In this document: one piece after another, positions 36,335 to 47,893 of the stretch
How the letters are laid out: the number at the start of each line of letters is the position of its first letter
Position numbering within the stretch: the stretch's first letter is position 1
From: Phytoseiulus persimilis
Taxonomy: Eukaryota > Arthropoda > Arachnida > Mesostigmata > Phytoseiidae
Direction of reading: 5' to 3'
DNA: 64,000 nucleotides
NCBI GenBank assembly: GCA_037576195.1
Contig: CM075103.1
Span: 7,440,001 to 7,504,000 of the forward strand
Made by a program: the position numbers and the translations under genes
The notes under the pieces: generated by a model
The model's input: only the letters and a program-made list of their open reading frames with translations
The model's database searches: none
Told to the model about the DNA's origin: nothing

Positions 36335-36859
36335 TCTCAGGCCACGGCCGTTATCCTGCCGGGGGCGAAAGCTCTCCGTTTTTCTTGCTTACTCGCTGCT
36401 CTCGTCGACCCGATTGTTTACTTTCTCGCTTGCCTCTACATATGTATTGCAGCACTCGCTGCAACTGCCGTAGCGAAGTTCGGGCGACTTTTTTAAGTGA
36501 ACTCCGGAAATTAACTCCTCGCGATTGTGAAAAGGAGTGCATGCGCTCGCGCGCGATTCTCTGCCCGCATCTCGGCCTACAACTCTGCCTCCAACGACTC
36601 TTCCGCGGGTCTGGCACGGGCCACTGCCAACTCGACTAGCTGCTGGATGCTCGTACGACTAGGGAACCGGTGACGGAAGCGTCGACCGGCGCTGACGGGG
36701 TTAGGTGGGGGCTCTGCAAACGTGGATGTGACAAACCGCTCAGCAGAACTAAGAAGCTACTTGAACCGCGGCAGGAAAAAGGAGGAACTCGCCCGTCGAC
36801 GACATCTAATTTGATCATCCGTTGTCGGGTACCTCTCAGCGGCAAAGCAGCTGGTTTCG

Positions 36860-36871
36860 TTTTTTTTTTTT
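36860..36871 (+). repeat. Poly(T) run of 12
   Basis: A T12 run followed by GTAG, which makes a good-looking 3' splice site on the plus strand at about 36875. The following sequence has no recognisable coding frame, so it is recorded only as a repeat. Confidence 0.8.
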
Positions 36872-38966
36872 GTAGATTCTTCCACTGTGTGTCTATGTCT
36901 TTTGGATCGTCGTTGTCGTCGTCTAGGTGGCCTTTTCTACCCGCCGTCCTGTCCGTCTTTCGGCTCCACTGTACGAGAGTGGAGTTCGCTTTGCCGGGTC
37001 TGTCGGTATCAGTTTTTTCTTCAGGCAAGTCTTTATTGGGATCTCAAAACGGACTCTTTCACTTTACGAGACAACCGGCTGACGGGAATAAATCGTCGAA
37101 GATTCTTTCCTTTCGCTGTTCCTCGACTCTCGAACAGCCCGGAGGAAGGTTTGATGCCAACGATCTCGCAGCTGATTGTGATTTACGCTCGCAAGAGAGG
37201 ATTCCAAGGTTGAAACCACAACGACAGATAGGCCCAGTGATACTGACTTACACGCGAATCAGACGAGAGCATTCGTGAACGAAGCCGTCCACGCTGTCAC
37301 TCTGGGAAGGTCTCAGGATCATCATTCTGAGGGCAACGAATCGAATTTCTGGGGAACGTGTGATTGACGAGACGTTGCTGCCCAGTTCTGGGACCGAAAA
37401 GTCGCAAGCGCGCGCAATTTTGAATCGTTCCCAGTTCGCGGGAATCGGCGATTCGAACTCTCGAAAAATTTCCCTGCTGCTTTCTGATGGACGCTATGCT
37501 CCCCGATTCTTATGCATCTTGTGAGCTCGTTCCGATCCGGAAGACGGTTCTCTGTTTCCATGTCAAGGTTTAGGATTCGTCTTCTCTGAAGGATTCCGTT
37601 CCGATTCTTTCGAGCGATTATTCTCATCCGGATCTCGGATAATCTACAGTTGAGCACTCAACGGAGCCGTGCTACTGGTTTACTGGGCTTGGAGTTAATC
37701 ACTAAATTGCTAATTTTGATCATTTATAGCACGACTACGACAGTAATGGATGGACCATCGGGTAATTGGCTTTCGCATATCATCCAACCATCGATTATCA
37801 GCTCGCTGGACCCAGCATGCTCTGAACTCCATGAATTTTGACCCCTCAAGACTCTGTAACTCCTTCGACAACGGATCGATCGGGTGTTTTCGAAACGACG
37901 ATTCCATTACGGCCATGGCTTCTAGCGGTTCCCACGACGGCGATGACCGCTCGCAATAGGTGGCTGCCAACAAATAGATTTCAAGAGAATCGAAAACGGT
38001 CGTATGTCATAAGAAGCGGGAGCATGGCAACCCAACGCCTTTTTTGCCCAAAAAGAATAAATACGGTGTATGATACATTCGATGTTTGAGCACCTCTACC
38101 AATTCAGGTTATTGAGCTGACTCCGAAGCTGTTGTTCCGGTTTTTCACGTGCTTGTTCATCACGAGTTGAGTCGGGTCATCTATCGGGATCCAACCCGCG
38201 GCCCGAACCTCAAGGGGTTCGGCTCCCAGGGCATGTTTTTTTGAGGTTATTGATCGCGAAGATACGATTCTTCATTTCTCCCCTATCCCGACGCCTCCTA
38301 CGGCGTTTCGCTCCCCACCAGCCGCAATCAGAATCAGTGCATTAAGTACGGCGTGATGAATACACTGATCGTTGTCGGAGACTTAGTAACGAGCCTTCAC
38401 GCCGATGATGATCTCGTTGTTGTCGATGATGTTCGTTACCATCCCGCACCAAGCGTGGTAACAATGGCTGCTTAACTAAATGACGTTATTTCCTTGACGA
38501 GGAGGGTTAATTCGATTATTGACGACGCGTCAAGGAACAATGCGGCATGCATTACCTCGCAAGTCGGGGCCGCCGGTTGCTCGTGGAGCTCGAAACCATC
38601 CTCAACACTGAAGGTTTGTCGCGTGGCGGCCGAAACACCGCATACCGGGTTCCAGATTGTGCCTTCCGTTTGTCTGCGAGCCAGTTCGTCTGTGCGTCAG
38701 CCCGTCGAGCTTTCAATATGTCTTCTTCCCGAGTGTCTGCTCCCGGGTGCCAGACACTCACTCAGAGTGGCGATAGAACCGAACGGCCGATCGGTGAACC
38801 AGGCCGCAACGGTCCGACGTTGACTTGTCCTCCTCGGATATTAATACGGTATTGTGTCGAATTGCCTCATCAGTGTAGATCATCCTCTAAGCAGAACGAG
38901 ACAGAGACAGCCGTACAAATTGCGAAAAGAGGAAGGAATCGAGCCCCGCGCGGAGAGAGGCGGACT

Positions 38967-39000
38967 CGCGAGCGAGCGAGCGGACGGACGGACGGACGGG
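38967..39000. repeat. GCGA/CGGA tetranucleotide repeat
   Basis: GCGA units pass into four to five CGGA units (38981-38999). A similar CGAG array lies at 59381-59404. Confidence 0.85.
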
Positions 39001-42000
39001 CCCGCATAGATGGAACGATAGCCGGTTTGGCACCCTTGCTGCCAAGCATGCAGAAAAATAAATAAACTGTCACGCTGGTCAGACACCGACAGTCATTCCA
39101 CAACGGTTAGCGATAGCAAGACAAGCATGTCATGGAATGCGGGACGTTGCGTGAAGCGAGCGGCTCTTCAAAATAGGCCACCGATGATGCTGCTGAGCCA
39201 GCCTAATTGAAATGCCAGGCCGATGTCGGCGGGTCTTCGGCGGGCGAAAAAAGAGTCACACGACGATAGCATCAAATCAGATCACAAGGATTTATCAAGT
39301 GGCCGACAACGAGCAATCTCTAAAGTCGCTCTCCAGGTCTCTGTCTCATCTATTTGGCCGCTCGGTGGGTCTCGGCTCTCGGGCGGTCCCGCGGCGGAGG
39401 CAAAAGGAGAGAAGACAACAGAGCGTGTTTCTATAGCACGGCGAACAACGAAATAAATAATGAACTTTGTCGGAAGAGCGACACCTCGATCTGAAGTTCA
39501 TCAGCCTGGCCGGGGTCCTGAAACCTTCAGTCAGCCCAACGGCCTATCGGTCTGCTCTCCAACCTCGCTGAGTGACTGGTTGTCTGCCCGGTCGGTGCAA
39601 TGATCTGCGCGGCGGGTCGTGAAACGACACCTGACCTAACGACGATTCAAGAATCTCCCGAACCGATTCGACAGTTGCACGCATGCGTGCGAGACAGGAC
39701 AACACGCCCATGAACGACATCGTACAATTTACTCTTCCGTGCACACTTCGGTGGCAGGGTCTGAGTTCATGCTGGAAGTCCTACCGGCCGTGAGCCGGAT
39801 TCCGAAACCACTCGACTCGAGTCCTATTTGCGAGATCTCGCGACAGTGAGAGAGAACTAGCGCAAACGCTCCCGCGGAACGAAGAATTTCCGACGAGGGC
39901 CACATCGTGCACGGGGACTCGAGAGCGAGAAACGCGGGAAGCCCGGCCAACTCCAGGAAACAGGCATGAGCCGAAGGCGGAGGAGCGCCTCGTGAACGCG
40001 AGGAATTGAAAAATCGCCTCCAGATTCGCGCGACTGATTCGTGTTTTGCCGCCGGTTTCGTGTTGTCTGAAAACAGACAAGAGCCGATCTTTGTCGTTCG
40101 TTGTTGTCGAGCTCTTTGATGATCGAGTTAAGAGTCGTCATTAGCGTGTCCATGGCATCCGTCCGCGGTCGGCTCTGGAAACACCGGGCTCGCACCTAAG
40201 CACTCGAGCCGCCGTGGTTTCGGGAATGACCGTTGTTGCTGTTGTCGTCATTTCGTTTTGGTGATTGTTGTTTCTAGTAGGATTGTGTGTTGTGCCAAGT
40301 TCACACCGTGTCCTCATTATTCCTCTTTTTCCGTTTGTTCGTTCGATGGTCTTTTCTCTCCAGAGATCGTCCCTCCGGCAGGCTCCGACAGGAACTACCG
40401 CCATCTTCAGCACAGTTGGGTGCTCGTGCACATCAACCGCGGCTACGGTGACAACAATGACGAGGCCGACGACGGCGACGACAACAACAACAACGAGCTA
40501 CTACGACTACAACGAGGCACTAAAAGGTACTACGGGAACGCCATAAGCCAAAAGGACGGGTTGATGCCGGCTCGTTTGTTGATCTATGTTTTCTAATCAT
40601 ATTAAGACAGAGTATTCGCTTGCACAATGCTGTGTCAGTCTTTCCCGAGATATTTGTGGCGCTCGCACCGGTCAGGGTGCCAGGGTGGAAAACCCGAGTA
40701 CGACGAAACGACGACGATGACAGCAAGGGAACAACGGGACCATGAACGAGAGGATAAAGACGGCCGTTGGCCGCGTCAAAGAATGAGGACTGTCGGTACC
40801 GCTCTACTCTAGGAGGGGGAGAGAGCGGGAACGATTCGCGCGGTCGGTCACGATCACTTTCGGCGAGTCCCGGCTGTCCTCGGAGGCATCTCCGAGCAAA
40901 ACTTCGGACGAGAGGGTTCAAACGTGAGTTGCAGCGAGATCTTCCTGTTTCGTCATCGATGGCATAACACCCGCACTATTGGCTGCTGACAAAGGTTGTC
41001 GTCGACGGAGGAAGCAATTCACCTCTTGAGCGAGCTCGCGCCCGGCGGAATTCCTGCAGGCGCGACGATGGGCGCGCGTTCACCACGACTGCTCGGACAG
41101 AGGTCACAACGACCACAGCTGGAAGTTCCTCTCACCACAGTTCGACGGACATTTCGTATCTGCGAATGGTTTGAGGCTGCGCTCCCGAATTCGGAGTTGT
41201 CTCGCGTTCCTGGTGACATGATGATTCCAAACGGAAGCACGAACGGACGAAGACAACGAGGAGGGAAAGGAAAGAAGAGAGAACATTTGTCCGATGTGTT
41301 CGACGACATCTCGCAGCCGTCGTCGTCGTCGCTAACGCAGCAGTGGCCGCGCTCTTCGTCGTCCTTGTCATCCTATCCGTACGAGTGTGACCTACGGCCA
41401 CATCCTGGACCCGCCCACCCACTCTCCGTTTCCCTTCATTTCCAGATCTCGAAAGCCCTACAGCGAGGTCTGGAAAGATCGGGCAGAGCGATTCTCAGGT
41501 GGCTCGTGTGAGAGGAGTAACCTATGCACGGGAAATGACCGAGTCGTTGATATCCCGGGTTTGGATTGGGGGGAACGAGGTCCTCCCTGATGCGGAGAAT
41601 CCCGCGGAGGAAAACGCGTCTCCGATTGCTTCGACACGAGACGATCGCGGAGTCGGATGGTCGAGCAGAGAGGGATGCGCACGTCTCTGCGCTCTGGACT
41701 AGTGTTACCAGACGGACGCAAACTTTTCGCGTTAGCCACCGCGCAGTCATGGAGATCGGCGTAGGGGAATAATCGGCTGGAAGTTTGCAAGAGCGACTTG
41801 GTTGAAGAAAGGACTCAAGTGTAGGATTCACGTGAGGTTCTTTGCGCGGAAATTCGGAAACAGCTCGCACGCGAACTCGCGGTCTGAGGAGCACGAAGCC
41901 CGGGGGCAGGCGGTAATTTTGGCCTCCTCGCCGCGATGAATATCGTAGTAGGCAAGGGGGCCAGAGCTCCGAACAAAAGCGCTTCAGAAACTCCCGCGGC

Positions 42001-42591
42001 ATTTTCGCTCCCTCCCGCGTTGATAGTTGAGCTCTTTTTCTTCTCATCTTTTCTTGGAAGCAATCTTCTTCCGGGACTTTCACTAGCTTACTATTTCCAC
42101 GCAGAGCTCTCTGTTGTTTGTCTGTTTGTTTCAAGCGTTGGGGCCTTATACACAAACCGGATAAGCATGATGGTCATGATCTGGCAGTCGGACGGGGAAC
42201 GAGGAGGAGAAAAAGAACTCAGCGAGAAAGCCGAGTAAGGAAAGAGAAGTGAAACGGAGAACGGATGTAACCAGCGTCTCCCTTGCTCAGGTCATTTATA
42301 ATGACAACGCCCCTTCGCGACTTTAGATGGGAGGCGATTACGGAATCGAGAGCGCTCTCCCCGCTCGTTCAACTCTGAATAACTGGTTAAATGTCGTTCG
42401 GCATTGAGAGGCAGCAGGAAGTCACCGGCGACGTTCGCACAGTCAGAGGACTCGGCTCTGATGGAGCTGTCACACTCGAGGGCTCGAGCTCCGATGCTTC
42501 GCGTCATGATGTTCTGAACAGCAGCCACTTGTCCGACAGGAAATTTGATTTTTCTAGCAAAAAACAAGTTTAATGACTCCGATCTCTCTCA

Positions 42592-42606
42592 CCCCCCCCC
42601 CCCCCC
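42592..42606 (+). repeat. Poly(C) run of 15
   Basis: An uninterrupted C15, preceded by a CTCTCTCA stretch. Confidence 0.9.
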
Positions 42607-44815
42607 TGCTTCCCTATCATGAACAACATGGACTCGCAACGTTTTGTTCTCGCCATTGACGAGAACACCGAGCACAAGTTGCACAAGGGGACTCTGGTGG
42701 TGGTGGCTGGTCCGGGAATGAATTGAGCGACCGCGCGAGACGAGAAGCAGACAACAGTTTTTACAAAAGGAGGGAAAAAGCCAACCATACATCTTCTGTG
42801 TGGGCTAGTTACGCTCAGAATCCTACAGCTGTACATCATGTGTGACGGTGGGTGCTGCGGCTGCTGCCTCCGCCATATTGTGCATGCGCGCCTCGAGAGG
42901 TGAGCTTCGGAGATTATGAAACACAGAAACCACATTAATCAAGCTATAGGTCATAAGGTGTCGCCGATGACCGGGCGCGGCAGCAGAAATAAGTCGCACA
43001 AAGCCGACATGTCCTCGCGAGATCGAGGGAACAGGCATCGATTGCCACCTTGTTATGCCGCCAGCCGCTGCGGATCGAGGATGGCATCCGGCCCGGTCAA
43101 CCCGAGTCCGATCGAAATGCAATCGGATGAAATCGGACACGAACCATTCGTAACCAACGAGACGCGGTGTGTTTGTGACACTAGACGCTGGCACCCGTCG
43201 GCTGCAACAACAACGCTTACCGAATAACTGGCGCGCAGCGAAGTAGCGACATAAGTTGCGTCAAGCCGACGAGGAATGTTTGGAATTTTCAACCTGTGCT
43301 CCACTTGCTGCCAGCGTGACTTCCGTAGAAAGCGGTCTGAACGAATTGTAGTCGTTCGTCCGTCCTTCTGCTTCATTTGTCCGCTCCTTGCGCTCTGTTC
43401 GATTGGCCAAACATCGGCCAACGACGACAGATGCACGAGACCTGCAATCGGAAAAAATCCACTCCGTTCGGTGTGGAGTGCAAAGATTAGCGCCAGACTG
43501 TAGTCGTCGTCGTCGTTTGCGCTTCTGTTGTCGTTCATTGTGGGGTGGTGGTGAGATGTTCCGATTCGCGGGCCCGTCTGTTTCTCCATCTGAGAGGTGA
43601 CCGGGCCGCTCTCCTCCGTTTCTCGGTGTTTCTGGACCGAGCTCCTCCTTCTCTGCTTTGTCAGGTGGATTCCTCAGCGAGAGGAATTCCGCTGCCACTG
43701 AAGGGTTCGTTCGATATTCGGCACAATCAGCCGGTCAGAGAGATTTCTGGTTGCAAACGACGAACCAGTCAGTTAGTCAGCCAACCAGCCATTCGGTCGT
43801 TCGCTCGTTTGGTATGCTGCTGATGGTGACTTCTGTCATTCGCGAGCTTCTCCTCTCTCTTTGTATGATGCTTGATCTCAACCTGTGTCTGACAGTCCCC
43901 GGCTGTCGCATTACCTCGAGCCCGACACTGTTGTTGTCGTCATCTTCTCCTCGAAATTCTTCCGCTGAGAACAGGTTGTCGATGTGCTCTGTTCAATCGA
44001 TCTTCGTGGTATTCATCCGCCGATCAGGACACTCAGCTGTTTCACCCTCTCTCATTTGTCGAGTGCGATTAAATTGGAACTGCGTCCAAATCCTCCAGAG
44101 CGTTCTACACTCTAGCCGGTTTCAAATCTGGAGGAGATTCACCCTATGGTAGAGACTTCTGGATTCTCGAACCTCGATGAATTCTCCAAGGCATCAATGT
44201 ATCGGTCCTTGCAGGCCGTGAGTCTCTGCCTCTCCAGAACTTCATACCGAGAGGATCTCCGTCAAGTCCAGGAACGAAACTCTCATCCATTTCATCGAGG
44301 TATCCAGGACCTCAAGATCAATGGACAGCAGCAGTCGGAGGCGGCGAGATGGCGAAGCGGTTGGGGCAATAGGTTCCTCGCATTGAGATTGCCACCTATC
44401 ACGCGACCCTATCGCTTGCACACTCGATTCGAGGAACATGACCACGGTTCGGGCAAATGCCGAAATAAACCGCTCAGGCCTGCCTCCCATCTCGCGCGTC
44501 CCTTTGGGGCGCGAAGACGTACTCGTCGAGACTCCTTCGGATGATCGGCATTCTCGCGTGAGGAACAGCACACTCGATCATGAGATTTGGTCGAATGCGT
44601 CTCTGTGATCCCAGCATGCATCGAGCGAGAAATCCACCTGTTCGTCCGAATTCTTTTTCGATGCCCAACGGTAGTACTCTAGCTCAGGCAGGGGCTAGTA
44701 CTCCACGACTAACCCACACAGAAGGTTCTCCAAACGAGGGAAATGCTTTTGGCGCCTTTTTTCTCTCGAGTGTGTTGACCGTGATGATGAACGAAACGGG
44801 GCCGAGGGACGGGGA

Positions 44816-44832
44816 GGGGGGGGGGGGGGGGG
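44816..44832 (+). repeat. Poly(G) run of 17
   Basis: G17 within a wider G-rich stretch (44799-44842). It lies 2.2 kb from the C15 run on the same strand. Confidence 0.9.
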
Positions 44833-45208
44833 CGGCAGGGAAGGGATGACAATGCCAACGAGGAATGTCTCAATACAGGTTGGCCTCGCCTACCCGGCTG
44901 CGCCATTCTCGTTCAAGCCTCCCTGCTCTCTCCGATTGCAGAAGCTCAGCTGGCCGAGAGTTTCGATTCGACAGAATAGCAATGGTCAAGCGAGAAATGG
45001 TGCTCTCCACCCCGAATCATTGCATTGTGCGAAGAGCCGTCTATGCCGGAGATGGCGATGCTTGTGGTGGAAGCTGCAACGCTCGGCGTTCGGCGCTGCT
45101 CGCATAAGTTTCATCTATCTAAGCGTCCAGCTTGTCTGTCTGCCTGCTTGCGCGCCAGCCAGCCAGCTGAACAGTCCTCCAGCGAGTCGACCCGTCAGAC
45201 AGGCATGT

Positions 45209-45222
45209 AGGCATGCATGCCT
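45209..45222. repeat. 14-bp palindrome AGGCATGCATGCCT
   Basis: A perfect palindrome within a GCATG-rich stretch (45201-45229). GCATG-type words also occur in the repeat at 36323-36334. Confidence 0.8.
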
Positions 45223-47341
45223 GCATGCGAACACGAGACCAGAGACCATATGGACCCCAGATGATTGGACTACCCGCCAAGAAAAAAACCTTAGCGTTCG
45301 ATCGAGAAGACCAACGCTAAGTCGCGCCCTTTCCCAACATACAGAGTCCTCCGCGACAGCAACGGAAATATCCGCTCCCCAAACACCGGACTCGAGCCTT
45401 CCACCGTCGTTCTGGAGGTTCTCCCTTCATCTTGGAACGAAAACTATTGTCAACCCGGCCATTCCAGCAGAGATTTGCCCTTTTCCCACGGAGTCTTCGT
45501 TTCAAATCCTCATGGAATTCGCGGCGACTGTTTTGAATATGCTGAGCTTTTCGAGTGGAAGCTATCCACTATGAGTTAGCGCGATAATTCGGAAAATCTT
45601 TCAGCGCAATAAAGAATTACTTTGATGCGAAAACGAAATAATGGAGGCCACGAGGAAGAGTTGAGCCTCGTGCTCGGGATAGGATCGCTCACGATACGCG
45701 CATCGTACGCATGACTCCCTTCATCGCAGAAGACAAACGATGTGATGAAGATCTGGTTGGTTGGTTTTTGCTTGATCTTGGACAGCCGAAAGCCCGCAAC
45801 TCAGGAGCCGTTCCATCATTGACCGGCATCGAAACCAGCAGATTCGGATCGGGTTGTCGTCGGAGCGGCTTATCGAAATCAAAGCGCTCAATAATTAGTC
45901 AGTTAGAGGGGTAGCGATACGAAGATGAACTAACATGCTGGTGATTGCATGCACCGACTGACGAGCTCGAGGTGCAGACTAACGAACGCGCGCCGAGATG
46001 CCGGAGATTCGCTCAGTGGATCGGTCCATTGCGTTGAGTTGTTCAATCATTTCGTCACTTTTCTTGCAGACGAGTCACCGAATCAGAGTCGACAAATGAT
46101 TTTTCCTTCATGTCCGAGCATCCACCTCGACCTCCTCTGCTTTTCGGAGGCGGTTTCGGGACAGTTTTCTGATCATATTCCCATGAGCGAACAGTCGCAA
46201 CGGATTCCTACAAGAGGAGAACAGGAAAGCCGCGTCGTTGGGATCGCGGTATCCTACTGATGGACAACTACAACAACCTCACCTCAGTTGCTGAATGTAC
46301 CGACCCGAGTCCGCCATATTGGATGGCGAGCACATGACGCGTAACCGCAAATCCGTATTTATCCGGAGGTTCGAGGACGATTCCAGCAGATGATGAGAAA
46401 ATGAACAAGACTCTCGTTCCAATCGACGTTCCCGTCGGCAGTGAGGCCGACTACGACACCGGCAGCGCTCCGTTCAAAACGCTCGGAATGAACCGTTCGA
46501 GTCGAAGAATTTAACGGTTTTTCTCTTTTTCTTTCGGCCGCGTACATCGTTACGAACGGGGATGAAGTTTCGAACGTTCAAGTCGCAAAACTGCGATGAC
46601 AATGAGGGGACTCCGAAGTTCGAGTGAGGTTGTGGGTGTGAAGCAAAGAGAGAGAAAGAAGACCCGGGGTCCGGAGAGTTCAAAATGAAGAGCTGAACAA
46701 AGAAGGGAAGGACGGAGAGAAATAAAGGAAATAGGAAGGAAGAAGAGTGAACGACCGACACAAGATAGCGAATTCAGCAACACAAAGACTCGAAACCACA
46801 GCCCAACGAACGTTCGTCGTTCTCCTTTCAAATTCATCTAAATTAAAATTTGGCAAGCCGCCTCTTCCTCCTTTTCGTTCCATCTTTCTCCACGCGGCCG
46901 GCTTGTTTCGTCATTGCTCTCGTGAAATCGGAGTGAGCCCCCCAGGAAAACAGGCTAGGAATTTGCACCGCCGATTCCGAATGATGTCGCGGCCGAACAA
47001 GTTTCAGGGTCAAATCGAGAAATATTAGGCCTAACGCTGAAGGGTTTCGTTTTGAAGGGCATCTCTCGCTCAGGAGCATCTCAAACATTAAGTTCGGCTC
47101 ACAGAAAACAATATCCTCCGTTGTGGCATGAGCTCTAAGAATGCCATGGTCGTACAAGTTCGTCGTTTGGGGGTCGTCAGGGAAATTTCAATGCATTGAT
47201 TTCTCGGTGATAAGAGTCTTGTCCTGTTGTCGTTCTCGTTGCTGTTGTGGCATGTTTCACTCACAAAGCGACATCTGGCGTGAAGCTCGTGAAATTCTTC
47301 GTGCCCTTCAATAGAGAATACCTGAATGCCAGAGTCGTTCG

Positions 47342-47893
47342 ATGCAGCCGCATATTTCTGATGTTTCCGATTCTGCCGCTGAGCTTCCTGGCCGCATGCC
47401 TGTTGAACAGCAAATAGCCATCGAGAGCCAGTCGCAGCTCAAAACTGATAGCAGGTGCCGTTTTGAGAGAACAAGCGAACCCGATGTCTCTTTCCGCTGC
47501 GAGCGTGTCGGAAACCGAATTTCGGAGAAGGAGGGTCGGGACGGCTCAGGATCTCGGAAGGTTAGCAACGCGCGAAATCTCGTAATTGCTCAGTCAGCGG
47601 GCGCGGCGAGCGAGTCCGTTTAGGTGACATCCTGTGCAGAAGACGTGCTATTCGTTATTTTCTCAAGAGAAATTATTCTGAACGAAGGAATCAGCATCCA
47701 TTGTGCACGAATTCATCGTAAAACCCTCGTTTCGTCCGACGAATGCAGAGCTTACGGATTAGCGCCCCGTCGAGCAATCGCACACAAAGATAACTCAGAC
47801 CAGGGTACGCTAGGAGTCGTGATCAAGAAACTAAGGGCTCGCGACGGTTTGGCTTTTCCTAGAGCATCCCTTTCAAATTCTCAACACAAATAA
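47342..47893 (+). CDS. Candidate coding segment interrupted by one in-frame TAG
   Basis: Two ORFs in the same frame are separated only by TAG at 47621-47623. The first (47342-47620, ATG start, 93 codons) has about 38% of codons starting with G by hand count and is rich in Ser, Glu, Asp and Gln. The second (47624-47893, 89 codons) has about 33% G-first codons and more hydrophobic and basic residues. The join reads TTTAG|GTGACA, so a donor-like GTGACA directly follows the stop. Possible explanations are an exon ending just before the TAG, a nonsense mutation in a pseudogene, or chance. Stop-codon readthrough is possible but unsupported. No domain is recognised. Confidence 0.2.

Larger units (their letters stand above)
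34580..42591. other. No gene recognised
   Basis: Many short ORFs, none with recognised motifs. It contains T12 at 36860-36871, an ATGA/ATGC repeat at 36311-36334, a GCGA/CGGA repeat at 38967-39000 and ACA units at 40481-40494. The 239-codon minus-strand frame at 41436-42155 is Arg/Ser/Pro-rich and not supported. Confidence 0.45.
42607..47341. other. No gene recognised
   Basis: Short ORFs in competing frames (for example minus 44242-44571 and plus 44146-44544) carry no recognised motif. It holds the G17 run and the 14-bp palindrome at 45209-45222. Confidence 0.4.

Noticed and set aside
41436-42155. 239-codon minus-strand ORF
   Set aside because: Arg-rich random-like composition, several competing frames open on both strands, and no recognised motif.
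34690-44605. Shared 14-mer TGGTCGAATGCGTC at 34.7 and 44.6 kb
   Set aside because: Several exact 14-mer repeats are expected by chance in this length.
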